NCBI GenBank assembly: GCA_045546995.1
Contig: JAZQDW010000008.1
Coordinates: 1 to 64,000 of the forward strand
DNA from: Firm-08 sp045546995
GTDB lineage: Bacteria > Bacillota > Clostridia > Oscillospirales > QAKW01
Direction of reading: 5' to 3'
Length of the DNA stretch: 64,000 nucleotides
Position 1 is the stretch's first letter. Each line of letters opens with the position of its first letter. Of the stretch, positions 52,001 through 60,351 are shown in pieces. Both the position numbers and the translations under genes were made by a program. A model generated the notes under the pieces. It was not told the origin of the DNA, made no database searches, and was given only the letters and a program-made list of their open reading frames with translations.

Positions 52001-53879
52001 TATCGGTAGTTACCGCTACATCTGTGTTATACTTGCCGCTGAGGTTTGCGGCGGGAAGGCCATTGTTGTAGAAAACCTTTGCCGTGGCGGTGACGTTTTC
52101 GCCATGGAGATATGCGTTTTTATTTGTATTCAGCAAAACGGTGTGTGCACGGTCATCCTCGGAAGTAACAGTGACGTTTTTGCTGGATACAACGGTACCG
52201 TTGATGTTTAAGTTGATGGTCAGTGCGCCGGGCTTGATGTTTTCAAGCGGGATTTCAGCTGTGTATGCGCCGCCGGTAATATTTACTTCCATAGTTTCGA
52301 TATCGCGGCTGAAAACGAGAGAGGCCACAGGTTCGTCTGCATCACTATAACGTTTGCTGATTGTTCCCCAAACAGTGATGGTGTCGTCAACGTTGTAACG
52401 TGTGCTGTCGCTGTACAGGAAGGCGTTGAACATATTTTGCGGGCCGGCAGACGAAGCGGGTGTTTCGCAACAAAGGATGTACGGGAGCAAGTTGTTGGCA
52501 TTGATCGTTGCATAGGCGTAACGTTCGTCGCTCTCGGTTTTGATCGTGGCCAGACCCAAATCATTTGTTTGCGCACCGGTATTGCCTATTTTGATTTTTG
52601 CGCCGGAAACAGGCTGTTCGGTTTGCGTGCTGTTGATCCAGAACGTATGCGTATCATTGTTGAAAGAACAGTAAACCGCCAAGTCGTGTGACTGAAGCAA
52701 TTGATAGCACTTCAGTTCATTCCACAGGATTTCTGCGACGTAATAGCCGGTTTCCAGTTCCTTGGGATAATTAAGATAGTAGGTGTCTTTTATCAGTGGG
52801 TCGGGGATGGCCGAGACGGAGAATTGTGCATATACCGTACTGTCTCCACGCTTGACATCGGTAATGATGGCGGAGGACAAAACGGTGTCGTGGCCATATT
52901 TCTTGTGCAATTCAAGATAGGTGTCGGAGTCGGGTAATTTGTGCAGCGTTACGTCGGCAGTTGTCGTAGTGGTTCCTTTTGCGCCGATGGTTACGCTGGG
53001 GGCTTGTGTTGTTGAAAACGTATTTGCAATGTCAAAGGCGTTCTTTTTGACGTAAATATACCGATCGCTGTCTCCTGCGCCGGTAGTGAAACTGAAGGTG
53101 GTGGATTTGCCTAAAGCATGTTCCTCGTTACCATAAATGGAGCCATCGATTGTGACGGTATACGTGGTGTAGGGGAGCAGTGCTTCTTTGGGCGTAAATG
53201 TCCAGATGCGGCCTTTGTGGGTAAAGGTTCCTTCGACTTCGGGATAAATACTGAAATATTCCTGGAAGGCGTTGACACCGCTTTCTGTGAAGGTTACGTT
53301 GATTGCGGCTTTACGGTCAATATCGTCAGCGTGGTTTTGAGGAAAATATGAATCAATGGCAAATGCTGTTTCGGTTTGTAACGACCAACGGAAGGTGGTG
53401 GCGTTGTCAACAAGAGAGTTGACGGTGTAACCGGCATTTTTTTGCAAGGGCTCGTCAAAGCTGAGGGTGAATCGGTTCGTGCCTTTTTTCTTGATGGAGT
53501 ATGAAACCTCGGGAAACAGGGAAATGTGTTCCTCCAACTGTTTGGCGCTCATGCTTTCTTTTGTGATTACGGTAAGGGTCGTATTGCACGCGACGCCTTG
53601 CTGTCCTTGCATATCGGCGGATACATATGTGATGGGACTAAGAATTGCTGTATCACCGGATAAATTGTTCGAATTATCAAATCTAAAATAATTGTAGGTG
53701 TACCATCCCAATCCGGTTAAAATCAGCAAGGAAATGGCGACAAAGGAGATCCATTTTGTAAGCAACCCGTTTTTCCTGTTTCTGGCAGTATCTGCCTGTT
53801 GCACAATTTCGCTCAGCGTAGTTGCGGGATCCGGTTTGATTTGGGTATTGAGCGCAGATAAAAGTTCTCGTAATAACAT
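49032..53879 (-). CDS. Giant alpha-2-macroglobulin-like membrane protein
   Basis: A 1615-residue single-pass protein: ~42 cytoplasmic residues, one membrane segment (~43-64), then a very large outside part. Residues ~90-290 are Ig-like bacterial domains. The rest looks like A2M macroglobulin domains (e.g. LLNTNKNAYLHGENVTATAKVFY, ATVSAEKESYQPGEKAKLTLQV) and a helical thioester-type domain (~1160-1420). At the expected thioester site the sequence reads SNGGMRIDHVIGRAYAAS, with no CxEQ, so covalent trapping is unlikely. The C-terminus is Pro/Ala-rich. It starts one base after a sigma-factor-like gene, and its cytoplasmic tail could act as an anti-sigma element. More AT-rich than genes to the left. 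Confidence 0.82.
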   Translation of the reverse strand: MLLRELLSALNTQIKPDPATTLSEIVQQADTARNRKNGLLTKWISFVAISLLILTGLGWYTYNYFRFDNSNNLSGDTAILSPITYVSADMQGQQGVACNTTLTVITKESMSAKQLEEHISLFPEVSYSIKKKGTNRFTLSFDEPLQKNAGYTVNSLVDNATTFRWSLQTETAFAIDSYFPQNHADDIDRKAAINVTFTESGVNAFQEYFSIYPEVEGTFTHKGRIWTFTPKEALLPYTTYTVTIDGSIYGNEEHALGKSTTFSFTTGAGDSDRYIYVKKNAFDIANTFSTTQAPSVTIGAKGTTTTTADVTLHKLPDSDTYLELHKKYGHDTVLSSAIITDVKRGDSTVYAQFSVSAIPDPLIKDTYYLNYPKELETGYYVAEILWNELKCYQLLQSHDLAVYCSFNNDTHTFWINSTQTEQPVSGAKIKIGNTGAQTNDLGLATIKTESDERYAYATINANNLLPYILCCETPASSAGPQNMFNAFLYSDSTRYNVDDTITVWGTISKRYSDADEPVASLVFSRDIETMEVNITGGAYTAEIPLENIKPGALTINLNINGTVVSSKNVTVTSEDDRAHTVLLNTNKNAYLHGENVTATAKVFYNNGLPAANLSGKYNTDVAVTTDKTGTAGTTFAANYGAGIATDPLSKCAPTLFTTEFIYGVEENNVTSPILVFNTDEYIYGTVSKKTPIGCTLDIQTGKIDLQKLNALSDAAFKKTCTDLSTADYAGEPTTKDVTIEVHDVSFERKQSGTYYDTTSNKVQLKYSYTEKDTVVKTLPVTTAGGKLTLNDLSLPTASGYRYLKLITKDSAGRECVYTCYVDQPVNHDAKAFKFECPTQAAYNEVISLKVYDPSAKQALKDGNFIYHLNNGKGSNSFVTEENNASFTYTTDLGAKIGISGVYFSGQHYFSIEPTTLERSDKTSLLTATVSAEKESYQPGEKAKLTLQVNDPDGKPVKNAPFAFNLTTANSAVLSGTAVLNDLTQSSISVPVANVAVETSEADKDAVNDQLVSVGFVSGKTDKNGTAVIQITVPEENDQWIGQAVVITPTTQVGCAITKIKTEADLFVKNHTDNVFAKDSDCIIAFTAGGSNLSDNSKTEINVYSGTALHTTKTIQHGTGLQTVNLGTLPIGDYTCKITVTGKKATTVEFDFSVKEGLQAVENAALLERANGNVSTIILSDKENQRFAALLTQLYSNGGMRIDHVIGRAYAASVLSGTEEDGTSKIADILKAYEINGGYCAYTDQKEPDLLLTAQIASLFPASVDSVKTSGYFDSILTNVDSEYEQVLCALWGKAALGEAVEKDLAYYYAEGNGLTNEQQLYFALAYAYSGNQQKANDIYINRIKTMLIPQEEKLMIKPDNADHTDLCNNLLSLLTARISAKEADQILSYALINDAPDTFNGIEKISFVKEYTPALSGKNTVKLGIFDIGEQSITYAKCAYKIAKINADNDAFSIVDETESTLCTAHVTSNATDFSKDGLKSGAIVCSVPTQAGLNTDVTISITLTPELMATGTLRIHLPTGLKLASIKSNATHWDYTLSPDLSDISIISESKANTTVTLTCKAALLGKFVIEPIIIDGDDKRFVSTSSTISIVDPAALPPADPLAPNAEAPAPVA

Positions 53880-53880
53880 A

Positions 53881-54429
53881 TCAGTTCTCCTGTACTTGTC
53901 CTTTGGTCAATTCGGTACGAATGGCCTTTGTTAAGAAATAAACGTAATTGCCGGCATCGTCGACCTCAATGCCAAGTTCGGCGGCGATTTTATCAAATCC
54001 GAAGCCAAACAGATAGTGCAGATAAAAAGCTCGGCGATATTCCAACGGATAGGTGGCGACAAAATTGAGAATATTCTGTAATTTGCCCTGTAATTCAGTC
54101 TTACTTAAAACAGGGGGGATCTCTGCGTCGAGCTCCTTTTCCAATAAGGATTTATATCTTTTGTATTTTTTGCCGCTATCGACCGGAGTTTCCTCCAAAG
54201 ATGCAGTGTAAACGTTGATGTTTTTTTGAATAATGCGATATAATTGCGTACGCTCGTTTTTTTGCTGCTCGTTGGAATCGAAGCCTTTGTACAACTCTGC
54301 GAAACTGTTTTTGAGAATTTCTGCAGTGGCGCTCATGTCAGCGGTTTTTGCCAGCGTGTAGCCATAGGCCTCCTGATAGGTCTTTTTGAAAAATTCTTCA
54401 AATAAAATTCGAATTTGCTTCCGTTTCAT
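53881..54429 (-). CDS. Sigma-70-family (ECF-like) regulator
   Basis: A 182-residue protein. The C-terminal part, YPLEYRRAFYLHYLFGFGFDKIAAELGIE, matches region 4 of ECF sigma factors (LP-E-R-x-x-F-L-x-Y-x-G-x-x-x-x-E-I-A), the -35-binding HTH. The N-terminal half is helical but its region 2 is weakly conserved, so it may be an atypical sigma factor. It ends one base before the A2M-like membrane gene, the place normally taken by an anti-sigma factor. The ribosome-binding site is weak (CAGGGACC). Confidence 0.72.
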   Translation of the reverse strand: MKRKQIRILFEEFFKKTYQEAYGYTLAKTADMSATAEILKNSFAELYKGFDSNEQQKNERTQLYRIIQKNINVYTASLEETPVDSGKKYKRYKSLLEKELDAEIPPVLSKTELQGKLQNILNFVATYPLEYRRAFYLHYLFGFGFDKIAAELGIEVDDAGNYVYFLTKAIRTELTKGQVQEN

Positions 54430-54467
54430 TCAGGTCCCTGCTTTCATAAATTAAAATGTAATAATTC

Positions 54468-54496
54468 ATTTTAACATAATTTATTGTTTAATGCAA
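54468..54496 (-). promoter_or_regulatory. Probable promoter of the sigma/A2M-like operon
   Basis: Minus strand: TTGCAT (54496-54491), 17-base spacer, TAAAAT (54473-54468). It looks like a vegetative promoter; I see no clear separate ECF-type promoter (AAC..CGT). Confidence 0.6.
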
Positions 54497-54513
54497 GAAT
54501 TGAGTTTGGTTTG

Positions 54514-54541
54514 TTGACATCTTATAAAAAAATGTTATAAT
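54514..54541 (+). promoter_or_regulatory. Consensus sigma-A promoter of pncB
   Basis: TTGACA, 16-base spacer, TATAAT. Confidence 0.88.
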
Positions 54542-54578
54542 TCTTGTGTAAGTTAACAAAAAACAGGAGGCAAAGCTT

Positions 54579-56024
54579 ATGTTTTTCGATCGAGAATTCA
54601 ATTTGTGTATGTTAAATGATTTTTATGAATTCACAATGAGCAATGGCTATTTTATTAAAAACAGGGGCGAACAGACGGTATATTTTGATATGTTTTTTCG
54701 TAACGTTCCTGACAACGGCGGTTTTGCGATCGCGGCCGGTCTGCAGCAAATAATCGATTACATGCAAACGTTGCATTTTGATAAAAAGGACGTTGATTTT
54801 TTGCGTTCTAAAAAGATGTTCGACGAAGCGTTTTTACAATATCTTGAAAACTTTAAATTTGAATGTGACGTCTGGGCTGTTCCCGAGGGTATGCCGATAT
54901 TCCCCGGAGAACCTATTTTGACGGTCAGAGGGCCTGCTGTGCAAGCGCAACTGGTGGAGACGATGATCCTTTTGACGATGAATCATCAGTCTTTGATTGC
55001 CACAAAAGCAAACCGCATTGTACGTGCTGCTCAAGGGCGTGCGGTTTCCGAGTTTGGCGCACGCCGCGCACAGGGTTATGCCGGCGCGGTGTTGGGGGCG
55101 CGCGCAGCGTATATTGCAGGGTGTAGCGGTACGTCAAACGTCTTGACGGATATGGCATACGGCGTACCAAGCAGTGGCACGATGGCGCACAGTTGGGTGC
55201 AGACGTTTGATACAGAGTACGAAGCGTTTAAAACCTACGCGGAAGTGTATCCGGATTCCTGTGTTTTGTTGATCGATACATACAGTGTTCTTAATTCCGG
55301 TTTGCCCAACGCTATCAAGGTTTTCAACGAAATTTTGGCTCCTCTTGGAAAGCGTCCTGTTGCTGTTCGGATTGACTCGGGAGATATTACTTATTTGTCT
55401 AAAAAAATCAGAAAGAAATTGGATGAAGCAGGGTATCCGGATTGTAAAATTATGGCCTCAAATTCGTTGGACGAATACATCATTCGCGAGATGATTTTGC
55501 AAGGGGCGGAAATTGATTTGTTCGGCGTTGGTGAACGCCTTGTTACGTCGAAAAGTAACCCGGTTTTCGGCGGTGTTTATAAGCTTGCTGCAGTTGAAAA
55601 AGATGGGGAAATTATTCCCAAGATCAAGATTTCGGAAAATGCCGAAAAAATCACAAATCCGCACTTCAAAAAGGTCTATAGATTGTATTCAAATGAAACC
55701 GGAAAGGCGATTGCTGACGTTATTACTTTATATGATGAAACTATTGATGAAAGTAAGCCGTTTTTGCTGTTTGATCCGGTGCATATCTGGAAGAAAAAAT
55801 GGGTGGAAAATTTTACCGCTGTGCCGCTTTGCCGTCCGATCTTTGAAAAGGGAAAATTGGTATACGATATGCCTTCGATACAGGAATCCAGGGCGTTCTG
55901 CGCTGCGGAGGTTGACCGACTTTGGGATGAGGTCAAACGCTTTGAGAATCCGCATAAATATTATGTGGACTTATCTCAAAAACTCTGGAATATCAAACAA
56001 AACCTTCTGAATCAAGATCGCTGA
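54579..56024 (+). CDS. pncB: Nicotinate phosphoribosyltransferase
   Basis: A 481-residue enzyme of the NAD salvage pathway, making nicotinate mononucleotide from nicotinate and PRPP. The N-terminal LCMLNDFYEFTMSNGYF, FGARRAQGY (with the phosphoribosyl-binding region), GTMAHSWVQ, VRIDSGDI and FGVGERLVTS blocks are family markers. AGGAGGC precedes the ATG. It is monocistronic with its own promoter and terminator, as in many Firmicutes. Confidence 0.95.
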   Translation: MFFDREFNLCMLNDFYEFTMSNGYFIKNRGEQTVYFDMFFRNVPDNGGFAIAAGLQQIIDYMQTLHFDKKDVDFLRSKKMFDEAFLQYLENFKFECDVWAVPEGMPIFPGEPILTVRGPAVQAQLVETMILLTMNHQSLIATKANRIVRAAQGRAVSEFGARRAQGYAGAVLGARAAYIAGCSGTSNVLTDMAYGVPSSGTMAHSWVQTFDTEYEAFKTYAEVYPDSCVLLIDTYSVLNSGLPNAIKVFNEILAPLGKRPVAVRIDSGDITYLSKKIRKKLDEAGYPDCKIMASNSLDEYIIREMILQGAEIDLFGVGERLVTSKSNPVFGGVYKLAAVEKDGEIIPKIKISENAEKITNPHFKKVYRLYSNETGKAIADVITLYDETIDESKPFLLFDPVHIWKKKWVENFTAVPLCRPIFEKGKLVYDMPSIQESRAFCAAEVDRLWDEVKRFENPHKYYVDLSQKLWNIKQNLLNQDR

Positions 56025-56053
56025 TCTGTCGTTTGTGCATAATAAACAAAAAC

Positions 56054-56085
56054 ACGCCGCAAGAAATTTTGCAGGCGTCTTTTTT
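56054..56085 (+). terminator. Rho-independent terminator of pncB
   Basis: Stem ACGCC-GCAA / TTGC-A-GGCGT with a loop of AGAAATT and a run of six T. Confidence 0.8.
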
Positions 56086-56193
56086 GTGCAATATTCACAA
56101 AAATTGAGACGAAAAGCAATTTTCTCTACCGTAAAAAAACGTGAAAAATGGCAAAAAAAATTAAAAAAATCGTATATTTTTATTAATAAATTG

Positions 56194-56222
56194 TTGAATT
56201 TGTTTATATAATATGTTAAACT
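56194..56222 (+). promoter_or_regulatory. Possible promoter in the AT-rich leader of the ABC-type operon
   Basis: TTGAAT, 17-base spacer, TAAACT; a TATAAT at 56206-56211 is an alternative -10 without a good -35. The 320-base gap 56025-56347 otherwise holds the pncB terminator, a ~120-base leader with a CCGG..CCGG hairpin and the GGAGGT site. No gene is seen in it. Confidence 0.45.
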
Positions 56223-56347
56223 AATTAATATTAAGATGTATTATTTTGTTCTATCGTCGTGATTTTATTCAACCTGCAAATCTAAAGTCCGGTGAACCGG
56301 CAAAATAACCATCTAGTTTTGTAATCAAAATGTTTGGAGGTAACGCA

Positions 56348-59300
56348 ATGTCAAACAGAAGTGCAATCAAAAAAATGTTTCGGTCTTCTGTCTGTCTGAT
56401 GATGGTGTTGATTATGTGCCTGTCGATGGCCGTAGTCGCATTTGCAGACGGGGAAACGACCGGAGCCGATGACTCCTATCTTGCCGGTCAGCAATCTGCT
56501 GATTCCGCCGAGACGGAGAGTTATCTTACCGGTTTTGTCAGAGAAAATCTGTATAACGATTACTATGACAAATACCTGCAGTACGATATGATACTTCCCA
56601 CCGTTGAGGTGGATGGCCCTGCTTTTGCTGCTGCTACCGCAAAAGTTAAAAGTGAGGCTGTTTTTGAGGAAGCTACTACCGTTGCTGTAATTGAAAAAGA
56701 GGGTGTGATTGATTATACGATCAATGTTCCCACGACCGGTATGTATGCTTTGAAGATGAATTATTTTCCCATCGAGGATCTCAACGGCAACGATATCGAG
56801 ATTGCTGTCAAGATCGATGGCAAAACTCCTTTTGAGGAAGCGGCAGCGCTGAACCTGAAGAGAGTCTGGATCAACGAGTTGGTCGACGGCAAGATTTCTA
56901 CCGACAGTATCGGTAATGAATTGCTGCCCAATCAGATTCAGAGTTCTCGTTGGGTTTCCAAAGATCTGTTTGATGCAGAAGGCAGATATTTGGATTCTTT
57001 CAAATTCTATCTCACTGCCGGTGAGCATAAACTGAGCCTGATTGTTGAAAACGGTTTGTTTGCTCTTGACTCTATGGTTCTTCATAATGAAGGTGCCATG
57101 ATTTCTTACGATGAGTATCTTAACAATGCTGTTTACAGTGGCGCTCAAGATACTGCTGTTCAGTTGGAGCCCGTTGAAGCTGAACAATTCGTTGACAAGA
57201 GTGACTCCATTATTCAGATGGCATTTGACCGCAGTGATGCTTTGGTTAGACCTTACAGCATCAGCACGACCAAATATAATACTTTGGGTGGTACCAACTG
57301 GCAGAAGAGCGGTAACCGCGTCAACTGGACAATTGATGTTCCTGAAGATGGTTTGTATGAACTGTCTTTCCGTTACAGACAGTCTTATCAACGTGGTATG
57401 GCTTCTTACCGTACCCTTTATATTGATGATGTCGTGCCCTTTGCTGAGGCTCGTTGCATCGCATTTGATTACAAAACCGGTTTCCAGTATATGGTTGCAG
57501 GCCGTGAGCTGGAAGATGGTACAAAAGAGAACTATAAGTTCTATTTAACTGCCGGTAAACACACGCTTTCTTTGGAGGCAAGTATTGGTGAAATGTCCAA
57601 TACTTATCGCGAAGTTGAGAGCATTATCTACCAATTAAATTATATATACAGAAAAATCGTTCTGATCACCGGTATTACTCCTGATAATAATCGTGACTAT
57701 CAGCTGTTTACCAGAATCGCCGATTTGGAATCGATGATGACCTCTGCTATCGAATCCATGAGAACCACAAAGCAGAACGTTGACGCTTTGAATGATGGTA
57801 ACGGTGGCGGTGATGCTGAGATTTTGAACACGCTGGTTGTTCAGATGGAAGACTTCGTTAAGAAGCCCTATTCCATTCCCAGCCGCTTGGACACCTTTAA
57901 GGATAACATCAGTACTCTGGGTAACTGGCTGCTGGACATTCGTGATCAGCCTCTCTGTATTGACAGATTCTTCCTGGCCGGATCGCAAGCCGGTCTGAAA
58001 CCTCAGAAGAGCAACTTCATTCAGGGTGTTTCTCACGAAATCAGAGGATTTATTTCTTCCTTCGTTGATGACTATACTGCTGTTGGTGGCTCCGCCGATG
58101 AGGATGAGCGCGCTATCAGCGTTTGGGTTGGTACCGGTCGTGACCAGGCAATTGCACTGAAAACATTGACGGACAACTATTTTACTCCCGAAACCAATAT
58201 CGGTGTTAACATCTCTCTGGTTCCTCTGGGCATTTTGTCCAAGGCGATCATTGCAGGTAAGGGCCCCAACGTTGCACTTCACGTTTCCAGAACCGAGCCG
58301 ATCAACCTTGGTATCCGCGGTGCCTTGGTCGATATTCAAGATATGGAAGGTTACGAGGACGTACAGGCACGCTTCTCTAAGTATGCGATGGCGCCTTACA
58401 CCTTTACTTCCACGCTGGAGGATGGCACTCAGTACAGCAAGACCTTTGGTCTGCCCGAGACTCAGAACTTCGAAATGATGTTCTATCGTACAGATATTTT
58501 TGCTGAACTTGGCATTAAGGTTCCCAACACTTGGGATGAATTTGATGCAATTCTGCCCGTAATTCAGTCCAACAACATGACCGTTGGTTTGAATCAAAAC
58601 ACCGGTGGCGGTATGTTCTTTACTTTGATTCAGCAGAACGACGGCTTGATCTACACTCCCGACGGTTCCAAAACCTGCTTTACTGAGCAGTATGCAGTTG
58701 ACGCCTTTACTAAATGGACCGACTATTACAGAATGTACGATTTTCCGTTGACCTACAGTTTCTATGCTCGCTTTAGAAGCGGTGAAATGCCTCTGGCATT
58801 CCAGCCCTATTCTCAGGCCACCTTTATTGAGGAGTCTGCACCTGAATTGCGTGGCTTATGGGCAATGGCACCCGTTCCCGGCACTTTGGATGAGAACGGC
58901 AAGCTGAACCGTACGGAAGAATCCTCCGGTTTGACCGCCAGTATCATTATTAAGAGCATTGCTAAGAGTGAAGCTAAGAGACAGCAAGAGGAAGCAGATT
59001 CCTGGACCTTTATTAAATGGTGGACTTCTGCTGACATTGCTGCACAGTATGGTAAGCGTGTAGAAATGGCTATCGGCCCTGTTGCCCGTTATACCACCGC
59101 CAATCTGGAAGCCTTTGATATGATCGGCTGGGATCACGATCACGCCGTCAGCATTAAAGAGCAGAGAGCCAGTGTTAAGGAAATTCCCGAAGTAATTGGT
59201 GGTTATTACGTATCCCGTATGGTAACCAACGCATTCCGTGCAGTTACCAACGACTACAGCAACCAGCGCGAGATGCTGTTCTATTATGACGATCAAATTA

Positions 59301-59365
59301 ACAATGAGATTTGGAGAAAACGTCAAGAGTACAATTTCTCCATTCCGGAGGAGGCTGATATTTAA
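56348..59365 (+). CDS. Very large secreted ABC solute-binding protein with N-terminal sugar-binding-like domains
   Basis: A 1005-residue exported protein. A signal peptide (~1-34) ends in VAFA|DG, a signal-peptidase-I site without lipobox. Two beta-sandwich domains of CBM6/35-like appearance follow (~90-235 and ~265-420; VIDYTINVPTTGMYALKMNY and VNWTIDVPEDGLYELSFRY are matching repeats), then a helical linker and a family-1 sugar-binding-protein domain (~589-990, FGLPETQNFEMMFYRTDIFAELGI). Ordinary binding proteins have ~420 residues and a lipid anchor. The start at 56348 has GGAGGT upstream. It feeds two permeases downstream. Confidence 0.88.
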   Translation: MSNRSAIKKMFRSSVCLMMVLIMCLSMAVVAFADGETTGADDSYLAGQQSADSAETESYLTGFVRENLYNDYYDKYLQYDMILPTVEVDGPAFAAATAKVKSEAVFEEATTVAVIEKEGVIDYTINVPTTGMYALKMNYFPIEDLNGNDIEIAVKIDGKTPFEEAAALNLKRVWINELVDGKISTDSIGNELLPNQIQSSRWVSKDLFDAEGRYLDSFKFYLTAGEHKLSLIVENGLFALDSMVLHNEGAMISYDEYLNNAVYSGAQDTAVQLEPVEAEQFVDKSDSIIQMAFDRSDALVRPYSISTTKYNTLGGTNWQKSGNRVNWTIDVPEDGLYELSFRYRQSYQRGMASYRTLYIDDVVPFAEARCIAFDYKTGFQYMVAGRELEDGTKENYKFYLTAGKHTLSLEASIGEMSNTYREVESIIYQLNYIYRKIVLITGITPDNNRDYQLFTRIADLESMMTSAIESMRTTKQNVDALNDGNGGGDAEILNTLVVQMEDFVKKPYSIPSRLDTFKDNISTLGNWLLDIRDQPLCIDRFFLAGSQAGLKPQKSNFIQGVSHEIRGFISSFVDDYTAVGGSADEDERAISVWVGTGRDQAIALKTLTDNYFTPETNIGVNISLVPLGILSKAIIAGKGPNVALHVSRTEPINLGIRGALVDIQDMEGYEDVQARFSKYAMAPYTFTSTLEDGTQYSKTFGLPETQNFEMMFYRTDIFAELGIKVPNTWDEFDAILPVIQSNNMTVGLNQNTGGGMFFTLIQQNDGLIYTPDGSKTCFTEQYAVDAFTKWTDYYRMYDFPLTYSFYARFRSGEMPLAFQPYSQATFIEESAPELRGLWAMAPVPGTLDENGKLNRTEESSGLTASIIIKSIAKSEAKRQQEEADSWTFIKWWTSADIAAQYGKRVEMAIGPVARYTTANLEAFDMIGWDHDHAVSIKEQRASVKEIPEVIGGYYVSRMVTNAFRAVTNDYSNQREMLFYYDDQINNEIWRKRQEYNFSIPEEADI

Positions 59366-60333
59366 TGGCAGCGGCTTTGAATAAAAAAGAAAAAGAACTT
59401 GAACTGCTTAAAAAGAAAAAATTATCCTTCTCTGAGAAGATGTCCCTTACGTGGCGTCAGATGAAGGAAGGCTATTGGAACTATATTCTGATGGCTCCGT
59501 TTTTGATCTTCTTTGCATTGTTCACTATTATTCCCGTTGTTTCTTGCTTTGTCTTGTCTTTTACCAGATATGACATCATCAATGCACCGATGTTCATCGG
59601 CTGGGATAACTATTTGAGAATGTTCCTCGAAGATGATGTTTTCCTGATCGCATTGAGAAACACCATCGAGTTTGCAATCATTACCGGCCCGGTTGGTTAC
59701 ATTCTCTGCTTTGTGTTTGCGTGGTTTATCAACGATTTGCCGCCGTTTGGCCGTGCATTCTTCACCGTTTTGTTCTACGCACCTACACTTGCAAACATTT
59801 ACTTTATCTTCCAGTACATCTTTTCCGGCGATATGTACGGTTTGCTGAACTCTACGCTGATTCAGCTCAACGTTATTTCTGAACCGATTCAGTGGCTACA
59901 AGATACAGACTATATGCTTACGATTTGTATCATCGTTCAGTTGTGGTGTAGCTTGGGTACCGGCTTCCTTGCGTTGGTCGCCGGCTTGCAGAGCTTGGAT
60001 CCCGCATTGAACGAGGCCGGTGCAATCGACGGTGTCAGAAACAGATTCCAGGAATTGATTTACATCATTCTTCCGCAGATGGGTCCCTCGTTGATGTTTA
60101 GTGCTGTTATGCAGATCTCCAGCGCATTTGCAGTTGGTAGTATTTCTTCGGCACTGGTTGGTTTCCCGTCTGTCGACTATGCAGCTCATACCATTGTGTT
60201 GCACGTTTCCGACTTTGCACATACTCGTTTCGAAATGGGTTACGCCGCAGCCTTGTCGGTCATCCTCTTCTTGATGATGCTTGGCTTTAAGGCAATTGTT
60301 AATCTCTTGCTTAAGAGATATTCTGATGATTAA
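59365..60333 (+). CDS. Carbohydrate ABC transporter permease (MalF/UgpA/LplB type)
   Basis: A 322-residue membrane protein with six predicted membrane segments after a charged N-terminus. The cytoplasmic EAA loop NEAGAIDGVRNRFQELIYIILPQM couples to the ATPase. Its ATG overlaps the stop of the binding-protein gene by one base. It pairs with the next permease. No ATPase gene is in view, as usual for systems sharing an MsmX-type ATPase. Confidence 0.95.
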   Translation: MAAALNKKEKELELLKKKKLSFSEKMSLTWRQMKEGYWNYILMAPFLIFFALFTIIPVVSCFVLSFTRYDIINAPMFIGWDNYLRMFLEDDVFLIALRNTIEFAIITGPVGYILCFVFAWFINDLPPFGRAFFTVLFYAPTLANIYFIFQYIFSGDMYGLLNSTLIQLNVISEPIQWLQDTDYMLTICIIVQLWCSLGTGFLALVAGLQSLDPALNEAGAIDGVRNRFQELIYIILPQMGPSLMFSAVMQISSAFAVGSISSALVGFPSVDYAAHTIVLHVSDFAHTRFEMGYAAALSVILFLMMLGFKAIVNLLLKRYSDD

Positions 60334-60351
60334 GGAGGTGGAAAAAGAACT

